DNA of 64,000 nucleotides. Source: Sphaerisporangium rubeum. Its GTDB lineage: Bacteria; Actinomycetota; Actinomycetes; Streptosporangiales; Streptosporangiaceae. How positions within the stretch are numbered: the first letter of the stretch is position 1; each line of letters opens with the position of its first letter. Position numbers and translations under genes: made by a program. Shown here piece after piece: positions 1 to 7,491 of this stretch. The notes beneath the pieces were generated by a model. It was not told the DNA's origin. It saw only the letters and a list, made by a program, of their open reading frames with translations, and searched no databases. The DNA lies in the NCBI RefSeq assembly GCF_014207705.1, contig NZ_JACHIU010000001.1, positions 1,674,001 through 1,738,000 of the forward strand. Direction: 5' to 3'.

Positions 1-142
1 GTTCATGGCCGGCGGCAGGGACGACTACCGGGTGAGCCCGGACGGCTGGACGCTGCGCACGACGGACGGCAGCCGCGCCGCGCACATCGAGCACACCATC
101 GCCGTCACCGAGGACGGCCCGCGCGTCCTCACCCTGCCGTAG
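1..142 (+). CDS. map: Methionine aminopeptidase type I, C-terminal end (partial)
   Basis: Only the last 46 codons are inside the window, read from base 2 to the TAG at 140-142. The tail ends with an [17 protein letters not shown] type sequence. This is the usual C-terminus of actinobacterial type I methionine aminopeptidases, where the conserved Glu of EHT is adjacent to the metal-binding strands. The enzyme removes the initiator Met from nascent cytosolic proteins. Start, length and most metal ligands cannot be judged. It converges with the next gene, whose stop codon lies one base downstream, so no separate terminator is visible. Confidence 0.8.
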   Translation, partial: FMAGGRDDYRVSPDGWTLRTTDGSRAAHIEHTIAVTEDGPRVLTLP

Positions 143-143
143 G

Positions 144-935
144 TCAGATCCTCACCGGTTCCTCGAACGTCATGGTCATGCGGGCCACGCTGGTCGTGCT
201 GAGCGCGCGTTTGGGGAGGCCGAGCTCGCTGAGTTCCTTGGCGATCGGGTGGTTGCCGAGGCGGATCAAGGCGCCGCCGGGGCGGGTGCGGACGGAGTGG
301 GGGTGGATGGTCCAGCGGGAGCGCCGGGTGACGCCGTCCAGGTGGGTGAAGGCGTCCATGGTGGGGGTGCCGAGGATCGGCAGGCCGAGGTGGGTGACGC
401 GGGAGAGGGTGGTCGTGCCGGGGGACGGCACGCGGGGGAGGGGGATACCGGGACGCAGCAGCAGGTCCAGCACCAGTCGGCCGTCCTTGCGCAGTACGCA
501 GCGTTTGTACGGCGACGCCAGGCGGAGGTCGAGCTGCGCGAGCTCATGCGGAAAGCCCCAGATCGCGCGGCCCGCCTCCAGCGCGAACGGCTGGTCCACG
601 GGAAGCCAGTGCACGAAGGCCCCCGTGCCGGGTGTGCACAGCTCCTTGACGCCGGACAGCGGACTCCGCGACCGGACGCGAGGACTCCCGGGGGACCGGA
701 CGAGGAACGCCACCCCGAACTGGTGGTAGGCCCCGAGCTCACTGTCGGCGAAGCGTGCGAACACCAAGGTGCACAGCGCCTTGCCGGGAATGACCTCGAG
801 GACGTCGAAGTCGCAGTAGGCGAGCACGGCCCGCACCGCGTCGGCACGCACCAGGTAGCCCGCACCGCACGCGGTGGCGTCCCTGACCTGTACGGGGGTG
901 TCGACCCGGCGACCTTGGACGGGGTGGCTGGCCAT
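144..935 (-). CDS. Acetoacetate decarboxylase-family protein lacking the catalytic lysine
   Basis: 263 aa, cytosolic, resembling the acetoacetate decarboxylase (ADC) fold: an N-terminal half with ARFADSELGAYHQFGVAF, then the conserved Gly-Phe-Pro turn. In true ADC that turn is followed by a Lys-Lys pair, one of which forms the Schiff base with the substrate. Here the turn reads WGFPHELAQ, with His-Glu in place of the lysines, so decarboxylation by the known mechanism is unlikely. This resembles other ADC-like families that act as hydratases, aldolases or binding proteins. Start: ATG with GGAG 3 nt upstream on the minus strand. The gene stands alone and converges with map. The family call is fairly firm; the substrate is unknown. 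Confidence 0.7.
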   Translation of the reverse strand: MASHPVQGRRVDTPVQVRDATACGAGYLVRADAVRAVLAYCDFDVLEVIPGKALCTLVFARFADSELGAYHQFGVAFLVRSPGSPRVRSRSPLSGVKELCTPGTGAFVHWLPVDQPFALEAGRAIWGFPHELAQLDLRLASPYKRCVLRKDGRLVLDLLLRPGIPLPRVPSPGTTTLSRVTHLGLPILGTPTMDAFTHLDGVTRRSRWTIHPHSVRTRPGGALIRLGNHPIAKELSELGLPKRALSTTSVARMTMTFEEPVRI

Positions 936-1130
936 GTCTCCAGTAGACCAACCCGGGACCCGTGACGCCAGCAGGGGGATACGACCGGGGACGGTCAGGC
1001 GAAGGGTGTCGGAGGTGAGGAGTGGTTAACCGGGTGGTCATGGGGTTTGCATGCCGGGGAAATGGGGTGGGATGACGCTGACCGGGAGAGGCGGGTGGGC
1101 TTTCGACGGCCGGTGTGGGAAGGGAGTGGC
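936..1130. other. Divergent intergenic region upstream of the nitrite reductase genes
   Basis: 195 bp separating the minus-strand ADC-like gene from the nir unit. It should hold promoters in both directions. A short AT-richer patch with TTAAC at about 1025-1030 is the only visible candidate; I see no clear -35/-10 pair and no convincing NnaR/GlnR type inverted repeat. Confidence 0.3.
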
Positions 1131-1478
1131 GTGGATTCGTCGGGTCGGTTCCTGCAGGGGGTTTTCTCGTTTGTCGGTAAGGGCCTGGAGGCGCCGTTTC
1201 TGCTGGCGGGGGAGTTGCGGTATGTCGTGCCGGACGGGGTGGTGGCGCAGCCGGTGTATCTGCGGGGCGGGAACAGCAGTGACGAACTGGTGTGTGTGAT
1301 TCTCATGCGGGACGGCGTGCCGATGCGGTACTTCCCGGTGGGGGCCAAGGCGGGGACGCATGTGTCGCTGCGGGTGGTCGAGGACCTGGAGCCGGGGACG
1401 GTGGTCGAGCTGTACGTGGCGGCGCCGGACGGGGTGCCGGGGACGCTTGTGGTGGATCTCGGGCTGGTCGAGGTCTGA
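1131..1478 (+). CDS. Small conserved-looking protein preceding nirB, function unknown
   Basis: 115 aa if translation starts at GTG 1131, which has GGGAAGGGAG at 1117-1126. The open frame continues upstream to 1047, but those residues are Trp/Arg-rich and look non-coding. The protein is soluble, mostly beta, and has short motifs such as YFPVGAKAGTH and LEPGTVVELYV but no cysteines that would suggest a cofactor. The stop codon sits inside the Shine-Dalgarno sequence of nirB (GAGGGGGGA at 1477-1485), so the two are almost certainly co-transcribed and coupled. I do not recognise the family. A role in assembling or regulating the nitrite reductase is an inference from position only. Confidence 0.6.
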   Translation: MDSSGRFLQGVFSFVGKGLEAPFLLAGELRYVVPDGVVAQPVYLRGGNSSDELVCVILMRDGVPMRYFPVGAKAGTHVSLRVVEDLEPGTVVELYVAAPDGVPGTLVVDLGLVEV

Positions 1479-1491
1479 GGGGGGACGGGCC

Positions 1492-3933
1492 GTGCGGCTT
1501 GTGGTGATCGGGAACGGGATGGCGGGGGTGCGAGCGGTCGAGGAGATCCTCGCGCGAGGCGGCGGTGAGCGGTTCGACATCACGATCTTCGGGGACGAGC
1601 CGTACGGGAACTACAACCGGATCATGCTGTCGGAGGTGCTCGCGGGGAACGAGCCGGAGGACGCGATCTTCCTCAACGGCCTCGCGTGGTACGAGGAGAA
1701 CGGCATCACCCTGCGGGCCGGTGTGCGGGTGCGGCGCGTCAACCCGTTCGCGCGCAAGGTGTACTCCGACGACCGCGGCGTCACGCGGTACGACAAGCTG
1801 ATCATCGCCACCGGCAGCGTGCCGTACGTGCCGGACATCCCCGGCATGCGGGTCGCGGAGCGTGGCTTCCACCAGGGGGTCTTCACCTTCCGCACCATCG
1901 ACGACACCCGCAACATGCTCAGGTACGCCAAGGGTCACCGCCGTGCCGTGGTGATCGGCGGCGGGTTGCTCGGCCTGGAGGCGGCACGCGGCCTGCAGAA
2001 CCACGGCCTGGACATCACGCTCGTGCACGCCGGCGGTCACCTGATGAACCAGCAGCTCGACGCGCAGGCCGGTGCCGTGCTCAAACGCGCCGTGGAACGG
2101 CTCGGCATCCGGGTCGAGCTGAACGCCAGGACCAGCGCGGTGGAAGGCACCGAGAAGGTCACCGGCATCGGCCTCGCCGACGGCCGGTCCATCGACTGCG
2201 ACATGGTGGTGGTCGCGGCCGGCATCAGGCCGAACGCCGAGCTGGCGCGGGCCAGCGGCCTCGTCGTCGAGCGGGGTGTCGTCGTGGACGACCAGATGCG
2301 GGCCGTGGACGAGCCCGACATCTACGCCGTCGGCGAGTGCGCGCAGCACCGCGGCAAGGTGTACGGCGTGGTGGCGCCGCTGTGGGAGCAGGCACGCGTG
2401 CTGGCGGACCACATCACCGGGGCCGACCCGGCCGCCGCGTACCACGGGTCGCGGGTCGCCACCAAGCTCAAGGTGGCGGGGGTGAACGTCGCCGCCATGG
2501 GGGTCGCCGGGCCCGAGCGCGAGGACGACGAGTTCGTGGTGTTCGCCGAGCCGAGCCGCGGCACGTACAAGAGCGTCGTGGTGCGCGACGGCCGGCTGAT
2601 CGGCGCGACCCTGGTGGGGGACGTGGACAAGGTCGCCTTCCTCAGCCAGACGTTCGACCAGGGGCTGCCGCTGCCGGAGGAGCGGGTGCGGCTGCTGTTC
2701 GACCTCGGCGGCCCCTCGGCGGAGACGTCGGTGGCCGAGCTGTCCGACGACGCGCAGGTGTGCAACTGCAACGGCGTCAGCAAGCGGACCTTGGTGGAGA
2801 CCGTGCGCGGCGGTGTCAGGTCGGTCACAGGGGTCGCCGCCAAGACCCGCGCCGGCAAGGGTTGCGGCTCGTGCCGGTCCCTGGTGGAGCAGATCGTCGA
2901 CTGGGCCGCCGGTGGCGCGGCCGAGGTCGACCCGTCGGCGAACTGGTACGTGCCAGGGGTGCCGCTCGCCAAACCCGAGCTCATGGCCGAGATCCGGGCC
3001 CGTGGCCTGAAGTCGGTGTCCGCGGTCTTCGCGACCCTGGCCCCCGGCGGCGCGGAGGACGCCAGGAGCAAGATGGGGCTCGCGTCACTGCTGCGGGTCA
3101 TGTGGGCCGAGGAGTACGTCGACGAGCGCGACGCGCGGTTCATCAACGACCGCGTGCACGCCAACATCCAGCGGGACGGCACGTTCTCCGTCGTCCCGCA
3201 GATGAAAGGCGGCTGCACCACCCCCGACCAGCTGCGCCGCATCGCCGACGTCGCCGACAAGTACCGGGTGCCGCTGGTCAAGGTCACCGGCGGCCAGCGC
3301 ATCGACCTGCTCGGCGTGCGCAAGGAGGACCTGCCTGCCGTGTGGGCCGACCTCGGCATGCCGTCGGGCTACGCGTACGGCAAGAGCTTCCGCACGGTGA
3401 AGACCTGCGTCGGCACGGACTTCTGCCGCTACGGCCTCGGCGACTCCACGGCGCTCGGCATCGCGCTGGAGAGCACGTACCAGGGCCTGGAGGGACCGGG
3501 GAAGATGAAGCTCGCCGTCACCGGCTGTCCACGCAACTGCGCCGAGGCGTATGTCAAGGACGTCGGTGTGGTCGCGGTGGAAGGCGGCCGGTGGGAGATC
3601 TACGTCGGCGGCGCCGCGGGAGCGCACGTGCGCAAGGGTGACCTGCTGGCGACCGTCGCCACCCCCGAGGAGGTCGTCACCCTGACCGGCCGGTTCTTGC
3701 AGTACTACCGCGAGAACGCCAACTGGCTGGAACGCACGTACGCCTTCGTGCCGCGCGTCGGCGCCGACCACGTACGCGCCGTCGTGGTGGACGACGCCGA
3801 AGGCATCGCCGAGCGCCTCGACCGCGACGTCCAGGCGGCCGTGGCCGCCTACCGCGACCCCTGGCTGGAGGGCCGCGACCCCGCCACCCCCGGCCAGTTC
3901 CGTCCCGCGCTCCCCCTGATCGAGGTCCGGTGA
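1492..3933 (+). CDS. nirB: Assimilatory nitrite reductase [NAD(P)H] large subunit
   Basis: 813 aa, cytosolic; reduces nitrite to ammonium with NAD(P)H. Domain order: FAD/NAD-binding pyridine nucleotide-disulfide oxidoreductase at about 1-290, with IGNGMAG at the N-terminus and GGGLLGLEAA as the second dinucleotide site; a BFD-like [2Fe-2S] domain with C424, C426, C458 and C461; the ferredoxin-like half domain; then the siroheme/[4Fe-4S] domain with C639, C645, C679 and C683 (CX5C and CX3C). All cluster ligands are present, so the enzyme should be active. The GTG at 1492 is chosen because it begins the first FAD strand and has a strong Shine-Dalgarno 6 nt upstream. The stop overlaps the start of nirD by 4 bp (GTGA), which indicates translational coupling. 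Confidence 0.95.
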   Translation: MRLVVIGNGMAGVRAVEEILARGGGERFDITIFGDEPYGNYNRIMLSEVLAGNEPEDAIFLNGLAWYEENGITLRAGVRVRRVNPFARKVYSDDRGVTRYDKLIIATGSVPYVPDIPGMRVAERGFHQGVFTFRTIDDTRNMLRYAKGHRRAVVIGGGLLGLEAARGLQNHGLDITLVHAGGHLMNQQLDAQAGAVLKRAVERLGIRVELNARTSAVEGTEKVTGIGLADGRSIDCDMVVVAAGIRPNAELARASGLVVERGVVVDDQMRAVDEPDIYAVGECAQHRGKVYGVVAPLWEQARVLADHITGADPAAAYHGSRVATKLKVAGVNVAAMGVAGPEREDDEFVVFAEPSRGTYKSVVVRDGRLIGATLVGDVDKVAFLSQTFDQGLPLPEERVRLLFDLGGPSAETSVAELSDDAQVCNCNGVSKRTLVETVRGGVRSVTGVAAKTRAGKGCGSCRSLVEQIVDWAAGGAAEVDPSANWYVPGVPLAKPELMAEIRARGLKSVSAVFATLAPGGAEDARSKMGLASLLRVMWAEEYVDERDARFINDRVHANIQRDGTFSVVPQMKGGCTTPDQLRRIADVADKYRVPLVKVTGGQRIDLLGVRKEDLPAVWADLGMPSGYAYGKSFRTVKTCVGTDFCRYGLGDSTALGIALESTYQGLEGPGKMKLAVTGCPRNCAEAYVKDVGVVAVEGGRWEIYVGGAAGAHVRKGDLLATVATPEEVVTLTGRFLQYYRENANWLERTYAFVPRVGADHVRAVVVDDAEGIAERLDRDVQAAVAAYRDPWLEGRDPATPGQFRPALPLIEVR

Positions 3934-4238
3934 CCGGCCACCGTCTCGGACCTGTGGCGGACATCCCCGTCGGCGAGGGCCGGGCCTACACCGTGGCCGG
4001 CGAGCCGGTCGCCGTCTTCCACCTGCGCGGCGGCGATCTGCGCGCGGTGTCCGCCGTCTGTCCCCACGCCGGCGGCCCGCTGGCCGACGGCCAGATCGAC
4101 GGCCAGGTCGTGATCTGTCCCCTGCACCAGCACACCTACGACCTCACCACGGGCTGTTCGCTCAGCGGCCAGAAGGACCTGCGGGTGTACGCCGCCGAGG
4201 TGACCGCCGACGGGGAGGTGGTGGTCAGCGTCCCGTGA
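3930..4238 (+). CDS. nirD: Nitrite reductase small subunit, Rieske-type
   Basis: 102 aa. Partner of NirB in assimilatory nitrite reduction. It has a complete Rieske [2Fe-2S] motif: C44-x-H46 in CPHAGGPL and C63-xx-H66 in CPLHQHTY. Some NirD proteins keep the fold but lose the ligands; this one keeps all four and probably carries a cluster. Translation starts at GTG 3930 inside the nirB stop (4-bp overlap). A separately transcribed nitrate reductase or transporter is not visible in the window, so nitrate uptake genes must lie elsewhere or be absent. Confidence 0.93.
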   Translation: MTGHRLGPVADIPVGEGRAYTVAGEPVAVFHLRGGDLRAVSAVCPHAGGPLADGQIDGQVVICPLHQHTYDLTTGCSLSGQKDLRVYAAEVTADGEVVVSVP

Positions 4239-4262
4239 GGCGGACGCGAACCACGCGCGGAG

Positions 4263-5378
4263 TCAGGCCGGTACCACGCGCCGTAGCGCGGGAGCGGGGA
4301 CGTGCGCGGCCCATTCCTCCAGGGTGGCGACGAAGTCACGGGCCTGGTCGGGCCAGTGGTAGTGGCCGCGGGCCTCGGTGTAGCCGCGTGAACCCATCAC
4401 GGCGCGGCGCTCGGGGTCGTCACGCAGCCGCAGGATCGCCTGGATCGCGGCGTCCACGTCGCCGTACGGCACCACGACGCCGCAGGCGGCACGGCCGACG
4501 ATGGAGGCCGCCATGGGGAGCGGAGTAGTGATCACGGGGACGCCGCGGGCCATGTACTCGATGATCTTGGTGGGGAGGGACTGCCGGTAGTTCGGCACGT
4601 CGTGCAGCAGCGACAGGCCGGCGAGCGCGCCTTCCGCCATGCGCAACGCGTGGTTGTTCGGCACGTACCCGAACCAGTCGAGCAGGCCCTCACGCTGCGC
4701 GTCGCGCAACATGGGCCGGACCTGCGGGTCGGCGCCGCCGATCAGGTCGAGGCGTATGCCGTGCGGACGCAGCCGGCGGGCCAGCTCGATCATCTCCAGC
4801 GTGCCGCGCGCCTGCGAGAGCTGGCCCACGTACACCACGCGGTTGCCGCCAGGCGGAGGCGGCGGGGTGTCCGGCACGTACGTCGTGTTCGGCACCACCG
4901 GGTGGTTGCCGGTGAACCGGTCACGGTACGCCGCCTCGGCCAGGATCAGCCGCAGCCGGCGCTCGGCCCGGCTCTCGACGCGCTGGATCAGGCCCGGCAG
5001 CAGCCGCCGCAGGGACGGCGGAAGGTACTCCTTGGTGTCCAGCGCGCCGATGGTGTCCTCGTGCACGTCCCACACGGTCGTCGGACGGCGGCGCGGCAGC
5101 GCGAACAGCAACTCCATGTCGTGGACGAGGAGCAGGTCGGCGTCCCTCGACCCCCTGCGCAGCGCGGCGCGCGCGGTGGACAGCGCGTGCCTGCGGCGCA
5201 GCCCCACGGCGCGTGGCACGTCGATGGGCCGGATCTCCGGGATCGGTGTCACGTTGCAGTGGGTGAACGGAGCCACGTAGGTGACCTGGTGACCGGCCTC
5301 CATCAGCGCGCGGATCTGACGGTGCATGATCCGCGCGTCCTCCGGGTGGTGGACGATCGTGCCGACACATACCTTCAT
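4263..5378 (-). CDS. GT4-family glycosyltransferase
   Basis: 371 aa from ATG 5378 (MKVCVGTIVHHPEDAR); a GTG at 5402 would add eight residues. GT-B fold: an N-terminal Rossmann half with the acceptor site, then GGNRVVYVGQLSQARGT and LDLIGGADP in the donor-binding half. The C-terminal part has SLLHDVPNYRQSLPTKIIEYMARGVPVI, corresponding to the EX7E region that binds the nucleotide-sugar diphosphate, here with a single clear Glu. No membrane segment. It is the first of a series of envelope-glycan genes and sits 80 bp from an acyltransferase on the same strand, so both may act on one polymer. Donor and acceptor cannot be deduced. Confidence 0.85.
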   Translation of the reverse strand: MKVCVGTIVHHPEDARIMHRQIRALMEAGHQVTYVAPFTHCNVTPIPEIRPIDVPRAVGLRRRHALSTARAALRRGSRDADLLLVHDMELLFALPRRRPTTVWDVHEDTIGALDTKEYLPPSLRRLLPGLIQRVESRAERRLRLILAEAAYRDRFTGNHPVVPNTTYVPDTPPPPPGGNRVVYVGQLSQARGTLEMIELARRLRPHGIRLDLIGGADPQVRPMLRDAQREGLLDWFGYVPNNHALRMAEGALAGLSLLHDVPNYRQSLPTKIIEYMARGVPVITTPLPMAASIVGRAACGVVVPYGDVDAAIQAILRLRDDPERRAVMGSRGYTEARGHYHWPDQARDFVATLEEWAAHVPAPALRRVVPA

Positions 5379-5458
5379 GCGTCGATGCTGAGCGCCGTTC
5401 ACTTACTGCCTGGATGCGTACCGTGAATCGCGGTGGAAATGCGGTTGAACATCCGTCC

Positions 5459-7246
5459 CTAGGAGTTCGCCGACCTGGCGCCGGCGGACGGTCTGCGGTA
5501 GAGCCAGGTCAGCCTCGGCTCGAGCAGCCACTTGAACACCGTGCGGGTCTCCGGCAGGCACAACACGATGGCGAGCGCGAAGCAGCTGCTGAGGATCGCC
5601 ATGACGCCGAGCGGGCCGTGCAGCCACGGGTACTCCAGCCAGCCCATCTCCTTGGCGATGTACACCGGCACGCCGTGCAGCAGGTAGCAGTACAGCGTGC
5701 GGGTGCCGAGGTCGGAGAACCACGTGGTGCGGCGCGGCACCAGCGCGAGGATGGCCGCCGACAGGGCCAGCGCGGCGACCAGCAGACCGGCCCGCATCCC
5801 CATGCCGGTCCACCACGGCAGGCTGAGGTCGGCGTAGCTGTCCTTGTAGTACACCGGCCCGAGCTTGACGTGCGGCGCGATCAGGATGGCCACGGCGGCG
5901 CCGCCGGCGAGCGTGAACACCGAAAGGATCTTGATCCACCGGCGGTTCAGCATCTCGAAGTGGTGCGGCTGGAGCCACAGGCCGAGGACGAAGAACGGCA
6001 TCAGGCCGAAGAACCGGTCCATGCTGAAGTCACCCGGCAGGTCCGACAGCCCCGCCAGCAGGTAGACGGCCACCGCGATCGGCAGAGGGTGACGCATGCG
6101 CTTCCACACCGGGGTGGACAGGCGCCACAGCAGCAGCGCCAGCAGGTACCAGTTGAGCCAGGCCGGGTCGATGATGGTCAGGCTCCACTTGTGGCCGAAC
6201 GCGAACCGCAGCAGCGCGTACCCGATCTCCACGATGACGTACGGCACGAGGAACGTGTCCACGAGCTTGTTGGTCTTGGCGTTGGAGTTCCAGAAGTTCC
6301 TGCTCAGGTAACCGCTGATGATCACGAAGAGCGGCATGTGGAACACGTAGATGAACAGGTAGGCCGAGCGGGCCGAGTGCGCCGACAGCGTCGGCACCAG
6401 GGAGTGGCCCGTCACTACCAGCGCGATCAGGACGAACTTGACGTTGTCGAGGTACGGCTCGCGCTGACGCGGCGCCGGCGGCGCAGGCGGCTCCTCCTCG
6501 GCCTGCTCCCAGGGCCGCTCGCCTACGGTGGACCGGCCGACGACACGCTGTCCGGCGGCCTCCCAGCCCGGCACCGGTGGCGCCACAGGGGCCGCGGCGG
6601 CGCCGGTCGGCAGCGGACGGCGCTCCCAGTAGGAGAAACCGTCCGACGGAGTGGGGCCGTGGTCCCCGGGCCACGGGTCGCCGTGCGCCGGCGTCCCCGG
6701 CAGGCCCGGTGCGCTCGGCGTGCTCGGTGCGCCGGTGGTGGCGGCAGGGATGACCGAGGTGTCGGGTTCCGGGGCGAGTGCCTGGCGCGGCCCGGTGCCG
6801 TCGGCGGGGGGTTCCGGCCAGGCGGGACGCTCGAAGGTGAACGTCTCCGGGTCGTCGTCCAGGGGAAGCCCCCGGCGCGGCGCCGTGGCGGGCTGCTCGG
6901 CCACCGGCCACAGCGGCCCGGACGGCTCCCCGCCGCGCGGCCGTTGCCGGTCCCAGGCGCCGGTCGGCGGCTCGGCGCCGTCGGGGACCGGCCAGCGCGC
7001 CGCGCGCGCGGCTTCGGCACCCGAGCGGTAGGGATTGGGGCCCGCGGGGGACGGCCGCCGTTCACCGTGACCTGGCGCCGCCTGCGGCCCCGTGTGCGTT
7101 CCCGAGGGGCTCGCGGTCGTGTCCGTATCACCGGTCTCCGCGACGGGCCGCCCCGGGTCACCGGGGCCGTCGGTGGCGGGGTCGCCGGTGGAGGCGCCGT
7201 CCGCGCGGGGGGCCGGAACGTGGAAAGACGATCTGGTTTCACTCAC
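5459..7246 (-). CDS. Acyltransferase-3 family membrane protein with long disordered N-terminus
   Basis: 595 aa. Residues 1 to about 265 are Pro/Gly/Arg-rich and disordered, with no membrane segment. From about 270 the protein is an acyltransferase-3 (OafA/YrhL-type) domain of about ten transmembrane helices: LDNVKFVLIALVVTGHSLVP contains the helix-1 catalytic His, followed by the FHMPLFVIISGYL motif. Such enzymes transfer acetyl or other acyl groups to extracytoplasmic sugars. The long cytoplasmic tail is unusual compared with the typical length of about 350-400 aa. Start is GTG 7246 with no clear Shine-Dalgarno; an internal start nearer the membrane domain is possible. Target is probably an envelope glycan made by the neighbouring glycosyltransferases. 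Confidence 0.85.
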   Translation of the reverse strand: MSETRSSFHVPAPRADGASTGDPATDGPGDPGRPVAETGDTDTTASPSGTHTGPQAAPGHGERRPSPAGPNPYRSGAEAARAARWPVPDGAEPPTGAWDRQRPRGGEPSGPLWPVAEQPATAPRRGLPLDDDPETFTFERPAWPEPPADGTGPRQALAPEPDTSVIPAATTGAPSTPSAPGLPGTPAHGDPWPGDHGPTPSDGFSYWERRPLPTGAAAAPVAPPVPGWEAAGQRVVGRSTVGERPWEQAEEEPPAPPAPRQREPYLDNVKFVLIALVVTGHSLVPTLSAHSARSAYLFIYVFHMPLFVIISGYLSRNFWNSNAKTNKLVDTFLVPYVIVEIGYALLRFAFGHKWSLTIIDPAWLNWYLLALLLWRLSTPVWKRMRHPLPIAVAVYLLAGLSDLPGDFSMDRFFGLMPFFVLGLWLQPHHFEMLNRRWIKILSVFTLAGGAAVAILIAPHVKLGPVYYKDSYADLSLPWWTGMGMRAGLLVAALALSAAILALVPRRTTWFSDLGTRTLYCYLLHGVPVYIAKEMGWLEYPWLHGPLGVMAILSSCFALAIVLCLPETRTVFKWLLEPRLTWLYRRPSAGARSANS

Positions 7247-7447
7247 GGGGGAAACGCTCGGCTATCTGTCGAAGACGGAAATGACCTGCACTTACCTGCT
7301 GAAGCGGCGGATTTCTGGCGGCCACCCGTGAAGGGTGAGGCGATCGAGGACGACGGCGGGCGCGCTCACCAGATCAGCCAACCCTAACGTGCCGATCTGA
7401 GCTTGTCGCGACGGTGCCGTGATTCCAGAGTCCGGAGACGGCAAAAA

Positions 7448-7477
7448 CGGCCCGGTTCCCCGAGGGGAATCGGGCCG
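7448..7477 (-). terminator. Intrinsic terminator downstream of the LCP gene
   Basis: A 14-bp stem, CGGCCCGATTCCCC paired with GGGGAACCGGGCCG (one G-U pair), is followed on the minus strand by TTTTTGC. The hairpin starts 15 bp after the stop of the LCP gene at 7492. This is a textbook Rho-independent terminator and one of few with a clear U-tract in this window. Confidence 0.9.
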
Positions 7478-7491
7478 TCCGGGCCTATCGG

